64,000 nucleotides of DNA. Origin: Bog-877 sp050734135 (lineage in GTDB: Bacteria > Chloroflexota > Dormibacteria > Aeolococcales > Bog-877). The notes below the pieces were generated by a model, which saw nothing but the letters and a program-made list of their open reading frames with translations, had not been told where the DNA came from and did not search any database. The DNA is taken from positions 24,672 to 88,671 of the forward strand of contig JBOHUG010000092.1 of the NCBI GenBank assembly GCA_050734135.1, read 5' to 3'. Below are positions 43,677-51,930 of the stretch, one piece after another (position 1 is the stretch's first letter; each line of letters begins with the position of its first letter). The position numbers were made by a program, and so were the translations under genes.

Positions 43677-44631
43677 AGCGCCGGACTGCTGCTCGATCGC
43701 GGCCGCCACCATCCAGGAGCGAGGGGAGAAGCTCCGATGGGCAGCGGCCCGGTTGCCACTCGCCAGCGACGCCGAGGCCGCCCACGACGCCCGAGTCGCC
43801 CTGCGGCGGCTGCGCGCCACTTCAGTTGGTTTTTCGGATTGCCTTGCCAAGCCTAGGAAGTGGGGTCGCCAGCTGCGCCGCGCGGAGAAGGAGCTGGGCG
43901 CACTGCGCGATGCCGAGGTGAGGCTGGATCTGCTCGACGACGTGCTCGGCCCGGTCGCTGTCTCTCGGGACCGCAGCGACGACCCCCGGACTGCGTCTGG
44001 CTCTGGCGGCTCGATCTTCACCGACCCCGGGAGGGAGATCCAACCAGGGCTCCGTGGCCTGGAGATGGAGGCGCGGCGCGTACTGGCTGATAGCACCGCC
44101 GCTGAGATCGGCGAGTTCCGGCAGCGGGCCCTCGGCGCAGGTGCCCTGCAGCGACTCCAGCGGGCGGCGGCCCCGCCCCAATTCCAGACGGGGGGGGACG
44201 CCTCGGCTGGGGGCGACCTTGCCCAGCGGCAGCTGCCCCGCCTGTTCCAGCGGGCAACGCGCCCGACCCGCACCGAGGCAGGGCTGCATCGGCGGCGAGG
44301 GACGATCCGCAAGCTTCGCTACCGGCTGGAGCTGTTCGCCCCGATGCTCGACTCCGGGCATCGGGCGGTGCTCCAGGAGCTCCAGGAGCTGCAGACTCGA
44401 CTGGGTCGGTTCCACGATCTGGTGGTGCTGGCGGGATGGATCGATGGCTCGGCCCGGCAGCTGAGGCACGAGTTGCGCCCGGCCCTGCGGCGACTGGCGC
44501 TGCGGGTGGAGTTGGAGCGCCAGGCAGCCAAGGAGGCGGCCGAGTCGGAGCTCGCCCGACTGGACGATGTCGCCTGGTGGGCGGCCGCGGAGGCCGCCTG
44601 CCTTGGTTCCGCCGAGGGCACTGCCAGCTGA
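43669..44631 (+). CDS. CHAD-domain (polyphosphate-binding) protein
   Basis: A 320-residue helical protein with the CHAD pattern of conserved His and basic helices: HDARVALRRLRAT near residue 41, LRRAEKELGALRDAEVRLD, and the second-half repeat LHRRRGTIRKLRYRLELF. TTG 43669 overlaps the ppx stop by 8 nt, so the two are co-translated. CHAD domains bind polyphosphate and localise to granules. An accessory role for Ppx is inferred from the coupling. No CYTH domain is fused. Confidence 0.82.
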   Translation: MAEAPDCCSIAAATIQERGEKLRWAAARLPLASDAEAAHDARVALRRLRATSVGFSDCLAKPRKWGRQLRRAEKELGALRDAEVRLDLLDDVLGPVAVSRDRSDDPRTASGSGGSIFTDPGREIQPGLRGLEMEARRVLADSTAAEIGEFRQRALGAGALQRLQRAAAPPQFQTGGDASAGGDLAQRQLPRLFQRATRPTRTEAGLHRRRGTIRKLRYRLELFAPMLDSGHRAVLQELQELQTRLGRFHDLVVLAGWIDGSARQLRHELRPALRRLALRVELERQAAKEAAESELARLDDVAWWAAAEAACLGSAEGTAS

Positions 44632-44761
44632 ACCGAGCTGGGCTGGCGGCGACGGCTGTCCGATGCTTTTCGATCCGGGTACCGATCCCGCCGGCGTGAC
44701 GTTCGGCCCGGCTTCGCTTCTGCGCACTTGATCCGGTGTCGGCTGCCCTCTTCCAGGTCCC

Positions 44762-44767
44762 TATGCT
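44762..44767 (+). promoter_or_regulatory. Putative -10 element of leaderless thiO
   Basis: TATGCT, 7 nt before the GTG at 44775. No Shine-Dalgarno sequence lies between, pointing to a leaderless mRNA. Confidence 0.45.
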
Positions 44768-44774
44768 CGAAAGA

Positions 44775-45884
44775 GTGAGCACTGACCAGCGCCGACATTG
44801 CCTGATCGTCGGTGGCGGAGTGATCGGTCTGGCGGTGGCGCTCAGCCTGGCTCGTCGGGGCGCCCAGGTGCGGGTCCTGGAGCGGGGCGTGCGCTGCGGC
44901 GAAGGTTCGTCGGGAGCAGCCGCCGGCATGCTGGCCGCTGGTGCCGAGGCGACAGACGCGGGACCGTTTCGGGAGCTCTGCCGGCGCAGTCGGGAGCTCT
45001 GGCCGGACTGGGCGGTGGAGCTTCTCCGGACGACTGCAGTGGACTGCGAACTGGAGTGCAGCGGACTGCTCCAGACCACCGCATCGCCAGCGGTCGTCGC
45101 CCGCTGGGAGCACCAGAGCCGAGAGCCGGCTGCGGAGATCTTGGATGCGACCCAGATGGCCCAGCTGGTGCCGGGTCTCGGAGCGCAAGTCCTGGCTGGG
45201 ATCCACCATCCGGACGACTGGCACGTGCACAGTCACCGAGTGGTCGAGGCCCTGGTGGCCGCCTGCGGGCTGCTCGGGGTCGTGGTCGAGACCGGGGTCG
45301 AGGTCAGTTCGATCTACCCAGGTCCAGGCGATCCCCAGCTGACCCTGGCCGACGGCCGGACGGAGTCGGCCGACTTCGTGGTGGTCTGCGCTGGGAGTTG
45401 GAGCGGACGGCTCCTCGGGCTAAGTGGAGCGGCAGAGCTCGCGGTGGCTCCGGTTCGGGGCCAGATCGTGGCCGTCGACCCGGGCCGTCCGCTGCTGTCG
45501 GTGATCCTCTTCGGAGACCACGGCTACCTGCTCCAGAAGCGCTCCGGGCTGGTATTGGCTGGCACCACAGAAGAGCATGTCGGCTATCAGCCGTGGCCCA
45601 CTTTGGCCGGAGTGCAGAGTGTGGTGGCGGCCGCCGTGGAGCTACTTCCCGAACTGAACGGGGCGCGATTCGCCTCCGCCTGGGCTGGGCTCCGCCCTCA
45701 TGCTGCTGACGGTTGGCCACTGCTCGGCCGCCTCGATCCAAACGGCCGGTTGCTGCTGGCCACCGCCCACTACCGCAACGGAGTGCTGCTGGCTCCTTTG
45801 ACCGGGGAGCTGATCAGCCGGGCCATTTTCGAGGAGGCGGACCCAGCCGAGCTGGAGGCCTTCAGTCCCGGGCGATTCCTCTGA
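44775..45884 (+). CDS. thiO: Glycine oxidase ThiO-like FAD enzyme
   Basis: A 369-residue FAD-dependent amine oxidase. The dinucleotide-binding motif is CLIVGGGVIGLAVALSLARR, then GSSGAAAGMLAAGAE, APVRGQIVAVDPG, LLQKRSGLVLAGTTEE and the C-terminal ATAHYRNGVLLAPLTGELI typical of ThiO. It oxidises glycine to iminoacetate for thiazole synthesis. No other thiamine gene is nearby, so a general D-amino-acid or glycine oxidase role remains possible. Start GTG 44775 chosen by the -10 position; ATG 44763 is inside the hexamer. It overlaps the convergent next gene by 23 nt. Confidence 0.83.
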   Translation: MSTDQRRHCLIVGGGVIGLAVALSLARRGAQVRVLERGVRCGEGSSGAAAGMLAAGAEATDAGPFRELCRRSRELWPDWAVELLRTTAVDCELECSGLLQTTASPAVVARWEHQSREPAAEILDATQMAQLVPGLGAQVLAGIHHPDDWHVHSHRVVEALVAACGLLGVVVETGVEVSSIYPGPGDPQLTLADGRTESADFVVVCAGSWSGRLLGLSGAAELAVAPVRGQIVAVDPGRPLLSVILFGDHGYLLQKRSGLVLAGTTEEHVGYQPWPTLAGVQSVVAAAVELLPELNGARFASAWAGLRPHAADGWPLLGRLDPNGRLLLATAHYRNGVLLAPLTGELISRAIFEEADPAELEAFSPGRFL

Positions 45885-46632
45885 GGTTCAGCACCAGCCC
45901 GTCCGAGGCCAGGATGGCGCCTGGCACGGGCGTGCGCTCGGAGAGATGGGTGAGAATGAAGCGGGTCTCCGGATTGGCCGCGATCAGCTCCTCGACCTCG
46001 GCGCGCCAAAGGTGGATCGGAGCCGGCTCGGTCATGTTGGTGCACTCGCAGAGCAGGTAGTTGACGGAGCCTGCCAGCTCCCGAATCCCGGGGCATAAGC
46101 TGGTGTCTCCGGAGTAGCCCAGGGTGATCCCCCGCCGCTCCAGACGGAAGGCCAGACAGGTCAGAAGGGTGGAATGCTCTACCTCGGTGGCCCCGATTCG
46201 AAAGGGTCCCAGAGCTCCGCTCTGTCCCCCCGCCCACTCTTCCAGGACCGGGGCGCCACTCATCATGACGTGCTCCCAGAACGGGCTTCCCAGCCCCAGC
46301 CGGCCCAGGGCGTCCAGCTGGTCCACGGTGCCGGCCGGACCGATGATCCGGAGCGGCTCGGCGTCGGGGTACCGCACCGTTCGGGCCGCCACCAGGAGCG
46401 GGAGATGGGAGAAGTGGTCGCCGTGGAGGTGGGAGATGGCGATCCAGCGCAGCTCGGCCAAGCTGCGGCTCATCTGACCCATCAGGCCCGTCACCGGGGC
46501 CCCGCAGTCCAGAAGAAGCTCGCGGTCGATCAGATAGCCGGCGTTGTGTCCGACTGCGGAGAATGCCGATCCGCTGCCCAGGATCGCCAACTCGATGGAG
46601 GCGTCAACCTCCGCAGGCTCGATGGTAGTCAA
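45862..46632 (-). CDS. Metallo-beta-lactamase-fold hydrolase (RNase Z-like group)
   Basis: A 256-residue protein beginning TTG 46632. Motifs: ILGSGSAFSAVGHNAGYLI, metal-binding HLHGDHFSHLP, GYSGDTSLCPGIRELA with the bridging Asp, and ILTHLSERTPV with the last His. The layout is that of RNase Z/PhnP-like enzymes, but without the tRNA-binding exosite arm, so a small-molecule or nucleotide phosphodiesterase role is more likely than tRNA processing. It follows the DUF58 gene by 42 nt. Confidence 0.8.
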   Translation of the reverse strand: MTTIEPAEVDASIELAILGSGSAFSAVGHNAGYLIDRELLLDCGAPVTGLMGQMSRSLAELRWIAISHLHGDHFSHLPLLVAARTVRYPDAEPLRIIGPAGTVDQLDALGRLGLGSPFWEHVMMSGAPVLEEWAGGQSGALGPFRIGATEVEHSTLLTCLAFRLERRGITLGYSGDTSLCPGIRELAGSVNYLLCECTNMTEPAPIHLWRAEVEELIAANPETRFILTHLSERTPVPGAILASDGLVLNLRGIARD

Positions 46633-46674
46633 GCTTCCGAGGTCAAGCGCAGAGCGCCCGGCTCAAAGATCGCA

Positions 46675-47829
46675 TCAGACTACGGCCTGGCCGTGGCGGG
46701 CATCCAGGCGCGCCAGGTCATCGCCGTGGTGCACCACCCAGAGATCCAGCACCAGCTGCCAGCGCGCGGGGACCTTGGTCACCGCCAGGCCCAGGAAGCC
46801 GGCCGGGTCGAGAAAAATCCCCAGCGCCCGCTCGCCGGGGGCTGAGGCGGCCGCCGCCGCTGCCACCCACTCCTCCCCGCTGTCCGCAGTGATTAGCACC
46901 ACTCCACCCCGACCGCGCCAGCTGGTCATCTCCTGGGCTACCAACTCTGCGAATGGGGAGGCCCCGTCGGCGCGGGCGGTGGCCAGGAAGTCGAGCAGAT
47001 TTCGATCGTGAAGCTCACCTCGGCCAGCCGGAATGCGCCCTAGCTGCCGGTCCGAGGTCGATAGCCCCACCGCTCGACCATGGCTGGCAGCGGCGTGGGC
47101 CACCGAGGCAGCCACAGTGACGGCGTACTCCAAAGAGCTGTCGGAGCCTTCGCCGCGATGGCTCCCCCGGCCCAGATCGAGCAGTATCAAGAGCTCCGTA
47201 GCGGCGCTGCCGAACGGCTGCGAACGGTCTCTTCCGGCTGCTCGGGACGAGGGGTGCGAGGAGGCTGGGTGCCAGCGAGGCGGCTGATGGGCCGCACCCG
47301 GAAGACTCTTCTCCGGGATGGCGACCAGAGCGGGATAGACGACCACGGTGTCGCGGGTGGGTTGGGTGAGTCTTCTTGGGAAGAGCCCGAGGGGATCGGC
47401 CACCCGGAGCTCGGTGGGTCCTAGCTCGTACCGGCCTCGCGACGACAGCCGCCGGGTCGATTCCCAGGAGACAACCTGGCGGGGCCCGAGCGAGACCACC
47501 CGAGTGGCGCGGGCGCCCGGGACGCAGGAGCGATCGCGTACTTCCACCAACCGGATCGGTAACCCCGAGTCGTTCTCCAACGTGAACCGTTCCACCAGCT
47601 GCTCCCCGACCACCCGGGCGCCGTCACGGGTCTCCCGGATAAGCTGGAGGTGACGCCCACACCACCAGCTCCAGACCGCCGCCAGCAGCACCACCAAAGC
47701 GCCGGAGTAGATCAGCAGAAAGATCCAGACCAGGTTCTCCAGATACGCGAGCGCCCCTGCCAGGGCCAGCGTGCCGAGAATCCAACCCCTCCCGACACCG
47801 GTCCCTTGGGGACGCAGACTGGCTCTCAT
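46675..47829 (-). CDS. DUF58 domain membrane protein
   Basis: A 384-residue protein. ATG 47829 chosen because two transmembrane helices (about 14-33 and 35-56) follow at once. The periplasmic/cytosolic part has the conserved RYELGPTELRVADPLGLF and a vWA-like beginning (ELLILLDLGRG). The short GD-x(n)-IHW element that usually precedes that strand is not recognisable, so the protein is divergent. DUF58 genes often travel with a MoxR ATPase and transglutaminase; neither is here. The start overlaps the stop of a short leaderless ORF as ATGA. Confidence 0.75.
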   Translation of the reverse strand: MRASLRPQGTGVGRGWILGTLALAGALAYLENLVWIFLLIYSGALVVLLAAVWSWWCGRHLQLIRETRDGARVVGEQLVERFTLENDSGLPIRLVEVRDRSCVPGARATRVVSLGPRQVVSWESTRRLSSRGRYELGPTELRVADPLGLFPRRLTQPTRDTVVVYPALVAIPEKSLPGAAHQPPRWHPASSHPSSRAAGRDRSQPFGSAATELLILLDLGRGSHRGEGSDSSLEYAVTVAASVAHAAASHGRAVGLSTSDRQLGRIPAGRGELHDRNLLDFLATARADGASPFAELVAQEMTSWRGRGGVVLITADSGEEWVAAAAAASAPGERALGIFLDPAGFLGLAVTKVPARWQLVLDLWVVHHGDDLARLDARHGQAVV

Positions 47830-47957
47830 CGGGAGGCACTCCGCAGGCTGCTCGGCCCCACCTCGGCGGCGCCTCCGGGACCGGCCTTCAGGGTCCTCTG
47901 AAGCAGCACTGCAGCCCTCTCTTTGTCGCTCCGCCGGGGCCGCAGCAGAGGCATCAT
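47826..47957 (-). CDS. Putative leaderless small ORF coupled to the DUF58 gene (43 aa)
   Basis: ATG 47957 (second ATG 47954) lies 6 nt after TATACT. The peptide is basic (MMPLLRPRRSDKERAAVLLQ at its start) and could form one amphipathic helix. Its TGA overlaps the DUF58 ATG (ATGA). It is long enough to be a real small protein, and is equally well explained as a translated leader. No homologue recognised. Confidence 0.45.
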   Translation of the reverse strand: MMPLLRPRRSDKERAAVLLQRTLKAGPGGAAEVGPSSLRSASR

Positions 47958-47963
47958 CGCGGA

Positions 47964-47969
47964 AGTATA
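47964..47969 (-). promoter_or_regulatory. Putative -10 element for the small ORF and DUF58
   Basis: TATACT on the minus strand, with weak TGAGAG 17 nt upstream (47992-47987). The next start codon is 6 nt downstream. Confidence 0.45.
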
Positions 47970-48001
47970 GAACCCGCTTCAGGCGGCTCTCAGGAGAGCC
48001 C

Positions 48002-48319
48002 CTAGAGGCGCTCCACCCGGCCCAGGTCCAAGACGAACACGGTCGCGCGCCCGACCTCGACCTCCACGTCGGCCTCGCCGGTCGCGGGGTTAGCACCGCC
48101 GTTGCCTAGCTGCTCGTGACGGGGTTTGCAGACCGACCCCAGGGTGGAGATCACCTCGTCAACCAGGTTGTCGTCTACCCCCAGCAGGAGCAGCGAGTTC
48201 CGGCGCTGCAGAAACCCGCCCTCACTGTTGAGCCTGGTGACGCCGAAGCCCCGGCCGCCCAGCACCTCCAGGGCCCGGGTGGTGTCCTGTTCGTGCACGA
48301 TCGCGACCACCAGCTTCAA
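48002..48319 (-). CDS. darA: Cyclic-di-AMP receptor, PII-like (DarA/PstA family)
   Basis: A 105-residue PII-fold protein: KLVVAIVHEQDTTRALEVLG at the start, then FGVTRLNSEGGFLQRRNSLL, the region that binds c-di-AMP in the family. TTG 48319 overlaps the tmk stop (TTGA). The tmk-darA pairing is the arrangement known from Firmicutes. It implies that this organism uses c-di-AMP signalling, though no cyclase is in the window. Confidence 0.85.
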   Translation of the reverse strand: MKLVVAIVHEQDTTRALEVLGGRGFGVTRLNSEGGFLQRRNSLLLLGVDDNLVDEVISTLGSVCKPRHEQLGNGGANPATGEADVEVEVGRATVFVLDLGRVERL

Positions 48320-48966
48320 GTCTCTCTCCTAGCCGTCAACCTCTCACCGGTCACCCTCCAGCAGGACTCGGCGAGTTCCTCCAGGGGCAGGTCCGCTGGC
48401 AGCACCACCACCCGCTCGGGGAATCTCGACGCCAGTGCCAAGTACCCCTGGCGAACTGCCTCATGGTAGGCGGTCGGCTCCGACTCCATCCGGTCTCTTG
48501 CTACTCTCGGGGTGGCGCGGCGCCGGGCGGATGCGACCTCGAGATCCAGGATCAGGGTGAGATCTGGCAGCCGCCCGGCCCCGACCAAGCGGTGCAGCTC
48601 CAGCAGGGTCTCCTGATCGAGCCCCCGGCCCGCTCCCTGGTAGACCAGGGTCGAATCCAAGTAGCGATCGCAGACCACAACTCCCCCCGCCGCCAAGGCC
48701 GGATCGATGACCGCGCGCAGCAGTTGCACGCGCGCCGCCAGGAACAGCGCTACCTCCGCGAAAGGCTCCGGCGGAGGATCGCTGGAACTCTCGAGCAGCA
48801 CCGCCCGTAGGCGCTCCCCAAGCGGGGTCGTACCCGGGTCGCGGACCGCGGCGACGGCCTCACCTGCCTGCCGGAGCCGGTCGGCCAGAAGACGGGCCTG
48901 GGTGCTCTTACCGGAGCCGTCGATGCCCTCGACGCTGACGAAGTAACCGGGACCCGGTGCTGCCAA
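48316..48966 (-). CDS. tmk: Thymidylate kinase
   Basis: A 216-residue kinase: P-loop VEGIDGSGKSTQARLL, the DRY segment in VVCDRYLDSTLVYQGAGRG and the LID region RRRATPRVARDRMES. It phosphorylates dTMP to dTDP. TTG start, 8 nt after the stop of the R3H/AAA gene, and coupled to darA by TTGA overlap. Confidence 0.92.
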   Translation of the reverse strand: MAAPGPGYFVSVEGIDGSGKSTQARLLADRLRQAGEAVAAVRDPGTTPLGERLRAVLLESSSDPPPEPFAEVALFLAARVQLLRAVIDPALAAGGVVVCDRYLDSTLVYQGAGRGLDQETLLELHRLVGAGRLPDLTLILDLEVASARRRATPRVARDRMESEPTAYHEAVRQGYLALASRFPERVVVLPADLPLEELAESCWRVTGERLTARRET

Positions 48967-48974
48967 CGAACTCT

Positions 48975-50591
48975 CTAGGAGGCCTCGGTGGCGGGGAAGA
49001 TGCGCAACCGCCGCCGGGGCTCCTTGCCGGTGCTCCGGGCCACCAGGTCGCTCTGCTCCACCAGTTGGTGCTGCAGCCGCCGGATGTAGGCGTTCTGGGG
49101 CGCCAGCTCAACCGCGGTCCCGAGCCGGGCCCGCTCGATCCCTTCCCGTACCTCGCGCAAGGCGTCGTCGGTCGGGTCGCCCGGCTCCAGGTTGTAGAGC
49201 CGAGCCAGGAAGGCCCGAACCTGGGCGACGGTGTTGCTGCGGAGGATGGAGATCGGGATCCCCTCTGACTCCGCAGCCCGCAGGGGCGAGTCCCGCCGCC
49301 GGTAGTAGTTCTTGAGGGTCACCACCAAGTCGGCGTCGTCGACGTGGTGTTGGATCCGGACAGGCACCTTGAGCTCGCGGATCGCCTGCTCGAGATGCAC
49401 CCTGGAAACCCCGTAAGGGAACAGTGAGGTGGCCGCCCCGACCCCACCAGGCTGCCCAGAGTGCCCGTCCGAGAGGTCGGCCAGCGTGACCGGACGGCTC
49501 CGCCGCTGGGTGCTGAGCTCCTCGCCGAACAGCTCGCGAGAGCCGCGGTCATCAAAGGGGGACGGCTCGACCAGCCGGGTGGTCACGCCACGACCGGGGT
49601 GGGACTCGCGGAGCTGAGCCGGCCGGGGCCGGCCCCGGAGCGCGTCATCGACCACATCGGCGAGGGGCATGTGGACGGTGACCCGGTGCCGGTCGACGAT
49701 CTCCACCAAGGCGTCGAAGGTGGGGGGAGCCTTCCGTTCCAGCACCGACTTCTGGGTTCCCCGCCGGTGGGCCTCCTCGTCCCCCAGCGTGACCGACTGG
49801 ATGCCCCCCAGGAGGTCGTTGAGGGTTGGGTTGACCAGGAGGTTGTCCAGGCTGTTGCCGTGGGCTGTCCCGACCAACTGGACGCCCCGCTCAGCGATGG
49901 TCCTGGCTGCCACCGCCTCCAACTCGGTGCCGATCTCGTCGATGACGATCACTTCGGGCATGTGATTCTCCACCGCCTCGATCATCACCGCGTGCTGCAG
50001 CTCCGGTCGGGCCACCTGCATACGCCGCGCCCGTCCGATGCCGGGGTGCGGGATGTCTCCGTCCCCGGCGATCTCGTTGCTGGTGTCGACGACCACCACC
50101 CTCTTCCGACTCTCGTCGGCGAGGATGCGAGCAACCTCGCGCAGCATGGTGGTCTTGCCAACTCCCGGTTTGCCCAGCAGTAGCAGGCTCTGGCCGCTGA
50201 TCACGATGTCGCGGATGATCTCCACCCGACCGGTCACGGCCCTTCCGACCCGGCAGGTGAGCCCCACAATCTCTCCGGCCCGATTGCGGATGGCGCTGAT
50301 TCGGTGCAGGGTGCGGGCGATCCCGGCCCGGTTGTCTCCACCGAAGTCGCCCACCCGGTCGGCCACGTAGGCGATATCCACCAGACTGACAGGGGTCGGG
50401 CTGAGGATCACCTCGCCACCCTCGAAGCGGGCCTCTGGCTCCCGGCCCAAGTCGAGGACGATCTCCAGGAGGTCACCGGACTCCTCCGGAAGCCTGCTAA
50501 CCGCCTCATACAGGTGACGTGGGAGCGTACTTATCAGAAGTTCCAGCTCCTCGGGGAAAGACGGGCCGAAGGCGGGATCAGATGCCGTCAG
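48975..50591 (-). CDS. SpoIIIAA/Ycf45-like AAA ATPase with R3H-type nucleic-acid-binding region (probable CTG start)
   Basis: P-loop LLLLGKPGVGKTTMLREVAR, Walker B VIVIDEIGTELEA and the arginine-rich RRMQVARPELQ make the SpoIIIAA-like ATPase core. A long linker is followed by C-terminal modules with RNTVAQVRAFLARLYNLE, as in the R3H-domain proteins found in cyanobacteria and plastids (Ycf45). The first conventional start (TTG 50450) would delete conserved N-terminal sequence (ELELLISTLPRHLYEAVSRL). The frame extends to CTG 50591, with GGAGG 7 nt before it. From CTG the protein has 538 residues. Function in the family is unclear. Confidence 0.8.
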   Translation of the reverse strand: MTASDPAFGPSFPEELELLISTLPRHLYEAVSRLPEESGDLLEIVLDLGREPEARFEGGEVILSPTPVSLVDIAYVADRVGDFGGDNRAGIARTLHRISAIRNRAGEIVGLTCRVGRAVTGRVEIIRDIVISGQSLLLLGKPGVGKTTMLREVARILADESRKRVVVVDTSNEIAGDGDIPHPGIGRARRMQVARPELQHAVMIEAVENHMPEVIVIDEIGTELEAVAARTIAERGVQLVGTAHGNSLDNLLVNPTLNDLLGGIQSVTLGDEEAHRRGTQKSVLERKAPPTFDALVEIVDRHRVTVHMPLADVVDDALRGRPRPAQLRESHPGRGVTTRLVEPSPFDDRGSRELFGEELSTQRRSRPVTLADLSDGHSGQPGGVGAATSLFPYGVSRVHLEQAIRELKVPVRIQHHVDDADLVVTLKNYYRRRDSPLRAAESEGIPISILRSNTVAQVRAFLARLYNLEPGDPTDDALREVREGIERARLGTAVELAPQNAYIRRLQHQLVEQSDLVARSTGKEPRRRLRIFPATEAS

Positions 50592-50643
50592 GGCCCGGCC
50601 TCCAGGGGTTCACGATGAGCGCGGGCCAAGTTTGCCGCGCGGC

Positions 50644-50715
50644 CTACCGTGCGGCCCCTCCAGGGGCGGACGCGGCGGCTGGAAGACTCGATGGTCTGAG
50701 CCGCCCTGCTATCAC
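50644..50715 (-). CDS. Putative leaderless upstream ORF before the R3H/AAA gene (23 aa)
   Basis: GTG 50715 lies 6 nt after TATATT. The ORF encodes VIAGRLRPSSLPAAASAPGG plus three residues and ends in TAG at 50646-50644, 52 nt before the CTG start of the next gene. Unlike the other leaders it does not overlap the main start. Coding status inferred only from the promoter position. Confidence 0.3.
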   Translation of the reverse strand: MIAGRLRPSSLPAAASAPGGAAR

Positions 50716-50721
50716 GAATCG

Positions 50722-50727
50722 AATATA
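50722..50727 (-). promoter_or_regulatory. Putative -10 element upstream of R3H/AAA-tmk-darA
   Basis: TATATT on the minus strand, in the 168-nt gap after the GNAT gene. No good -35. It would drive the R3H/AAA, tmk and darA genes. Confidence 0.45.
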
Positions 50728-50759
50728 GCGCAAGCCGCGAAGCCGCTGATGTCCCGCGC

Positions 50760-51809
50760 TCAGGGCGTTGCCTCCCGGGTGCTGCGGGCCTGCACCACCG
50801 GCATCGCTCCGGCCAGAATTGCCTTCTTCTGCTCGGCGAGATGGCTGGCTCGAAGCTTGAGAGGGAGGTCCCGGACCATGAGGATCTGGGTGGCGACCGG
50901 CTCGAAACCCCGGGCCGCGACCGCCCGGTGGAGCTCCGCGTCGTAGTGTCGTAGCAGGCACAAGGTGGGTCCCGGCGGCACCTGCCCCAGCAGGCTGTGG
51001 AACGCCTCCACCGCCAGCTGGCTCTCCTGAGGATCGAGCATCAGGCTGATCAGGCTGGGCCGGGCGCGCGCTGGCAGGCGCAGCCCGGCCCAGGCCACGA
51101 TGCCACCGCTATGACGGATCACGAAATGCCGCGAGTCGCCGGATCTACCGTCCAGCCGACCCAGCCAGCCGAGCTGAAAAGTCGCCTTCCACTGGGTGAC
51201 GGTGGGGGCCTCGACGGCGGCCACCGCGTGAGGGGCTGTGCGCAAGTAGAGCAAATACACCCCACCCAGGTCGTCTGGAGCCGCCGCCACCCACGGCTCG
51301 GAGTGGTGGTCTGGAGGCTTGGGTAGCTCTCGGAAGCGGATCTGCTCGGAGGCGAAGGGCTGGAAGCCCTGCTCTCGCAGCATGGCCTGGAGTGGGTGAT
51401 CCTCGGGAATTCGGACCAGGAAGCGGGTCACGCCCCGCTCCAATCCCTCGTTGACTAGATGCTGAAGCAGGGGAACTCCGGCGAAGTGTCCCTCGGCGCT
51501 GTGGGCCAGGCACAAGTTGAGGATCCGCCAGGCCCGCTTCCCCGGGGCGGCCTCCGCCTGCACGAACCCGACGATCCGACCCTCGCTCTCCGCGACGTAG
51601 AGCTGGTCGCCCATGTCCGCCAGCGGCATCAGGGCCGAGAGGCTTCGGGTGAGGATGGACCAGGCTCGAGCCAAGGCTGGCCCCGGTACTGGGCTCTGGG
51701 GACCCGCGCTCTGGAGTCGCTGGTCTATCTCCTGCTCGACCACCAGGGTGGCCCGGTAGAGCTCATCGACCCGGCTGAGGTCTCGGTAGCTGGCCGATCT
51801 CACTTGCAT
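50760..51809 (-). CDS. GNAT-family N-acetyltransferase-like protein
   Basis: A 349-residue protein from ATG 51809. The N-terminal half reads as a GNAT domain (QVRSASYRDLSRVDELYRA; LYVAESEGRIVGFVQAEA; FAGVPLLQHLVNEGLERGV). The C-terminal half looks like a second degenerate GNAT fold (FVIRHSGGIVAWAGLRL; CLLRHYDAELHRAV). The open frame before ATG 51809 is not protein-like. Substrate unknown. Confidence 0.7.
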   Translation of the reverse strand: MQVRSASYRDLSRVDELYRATLVVEQEIDQRLQSAGPQSPVPGPALARAWSILTRSLSALMPLADMGDQLYVAESEGRIVGFVQAEAAPGKRAWRILNLCLAHSAEGHFAGVPLLQHLVNEGLERGVTRFLVRIPEDHPLQAMLREQGFQPFASEQIRFRELPKPPDHHSEPWVAAAPDDLGGVYLLYLRTAPHAVAAVEAPTVTQWKATFQLGWLGRLDGRSGDSRHFVIRHSGGIVAWAGLRLPARARPSLISLMLDPQESQLAVEAFHSLLGQVPPGPTLCLLRHYDAELHRAVAARGFEPVATQILMVRDLPLKLRASHLAEQKKAILAGAMPVVQARSTREATP

Positions 51810-51930
51810 GGTTCTCAGTTTGCCTCGCCAGTGGACCACGTGGGAAGCTCCGACCTCGAATCTGGACTCTGGCTGTGATTCTGAATTCGCCTGACCGAAC
51901 CTCCGGGTTGTCGTCCGATCGGCTGGGAGC

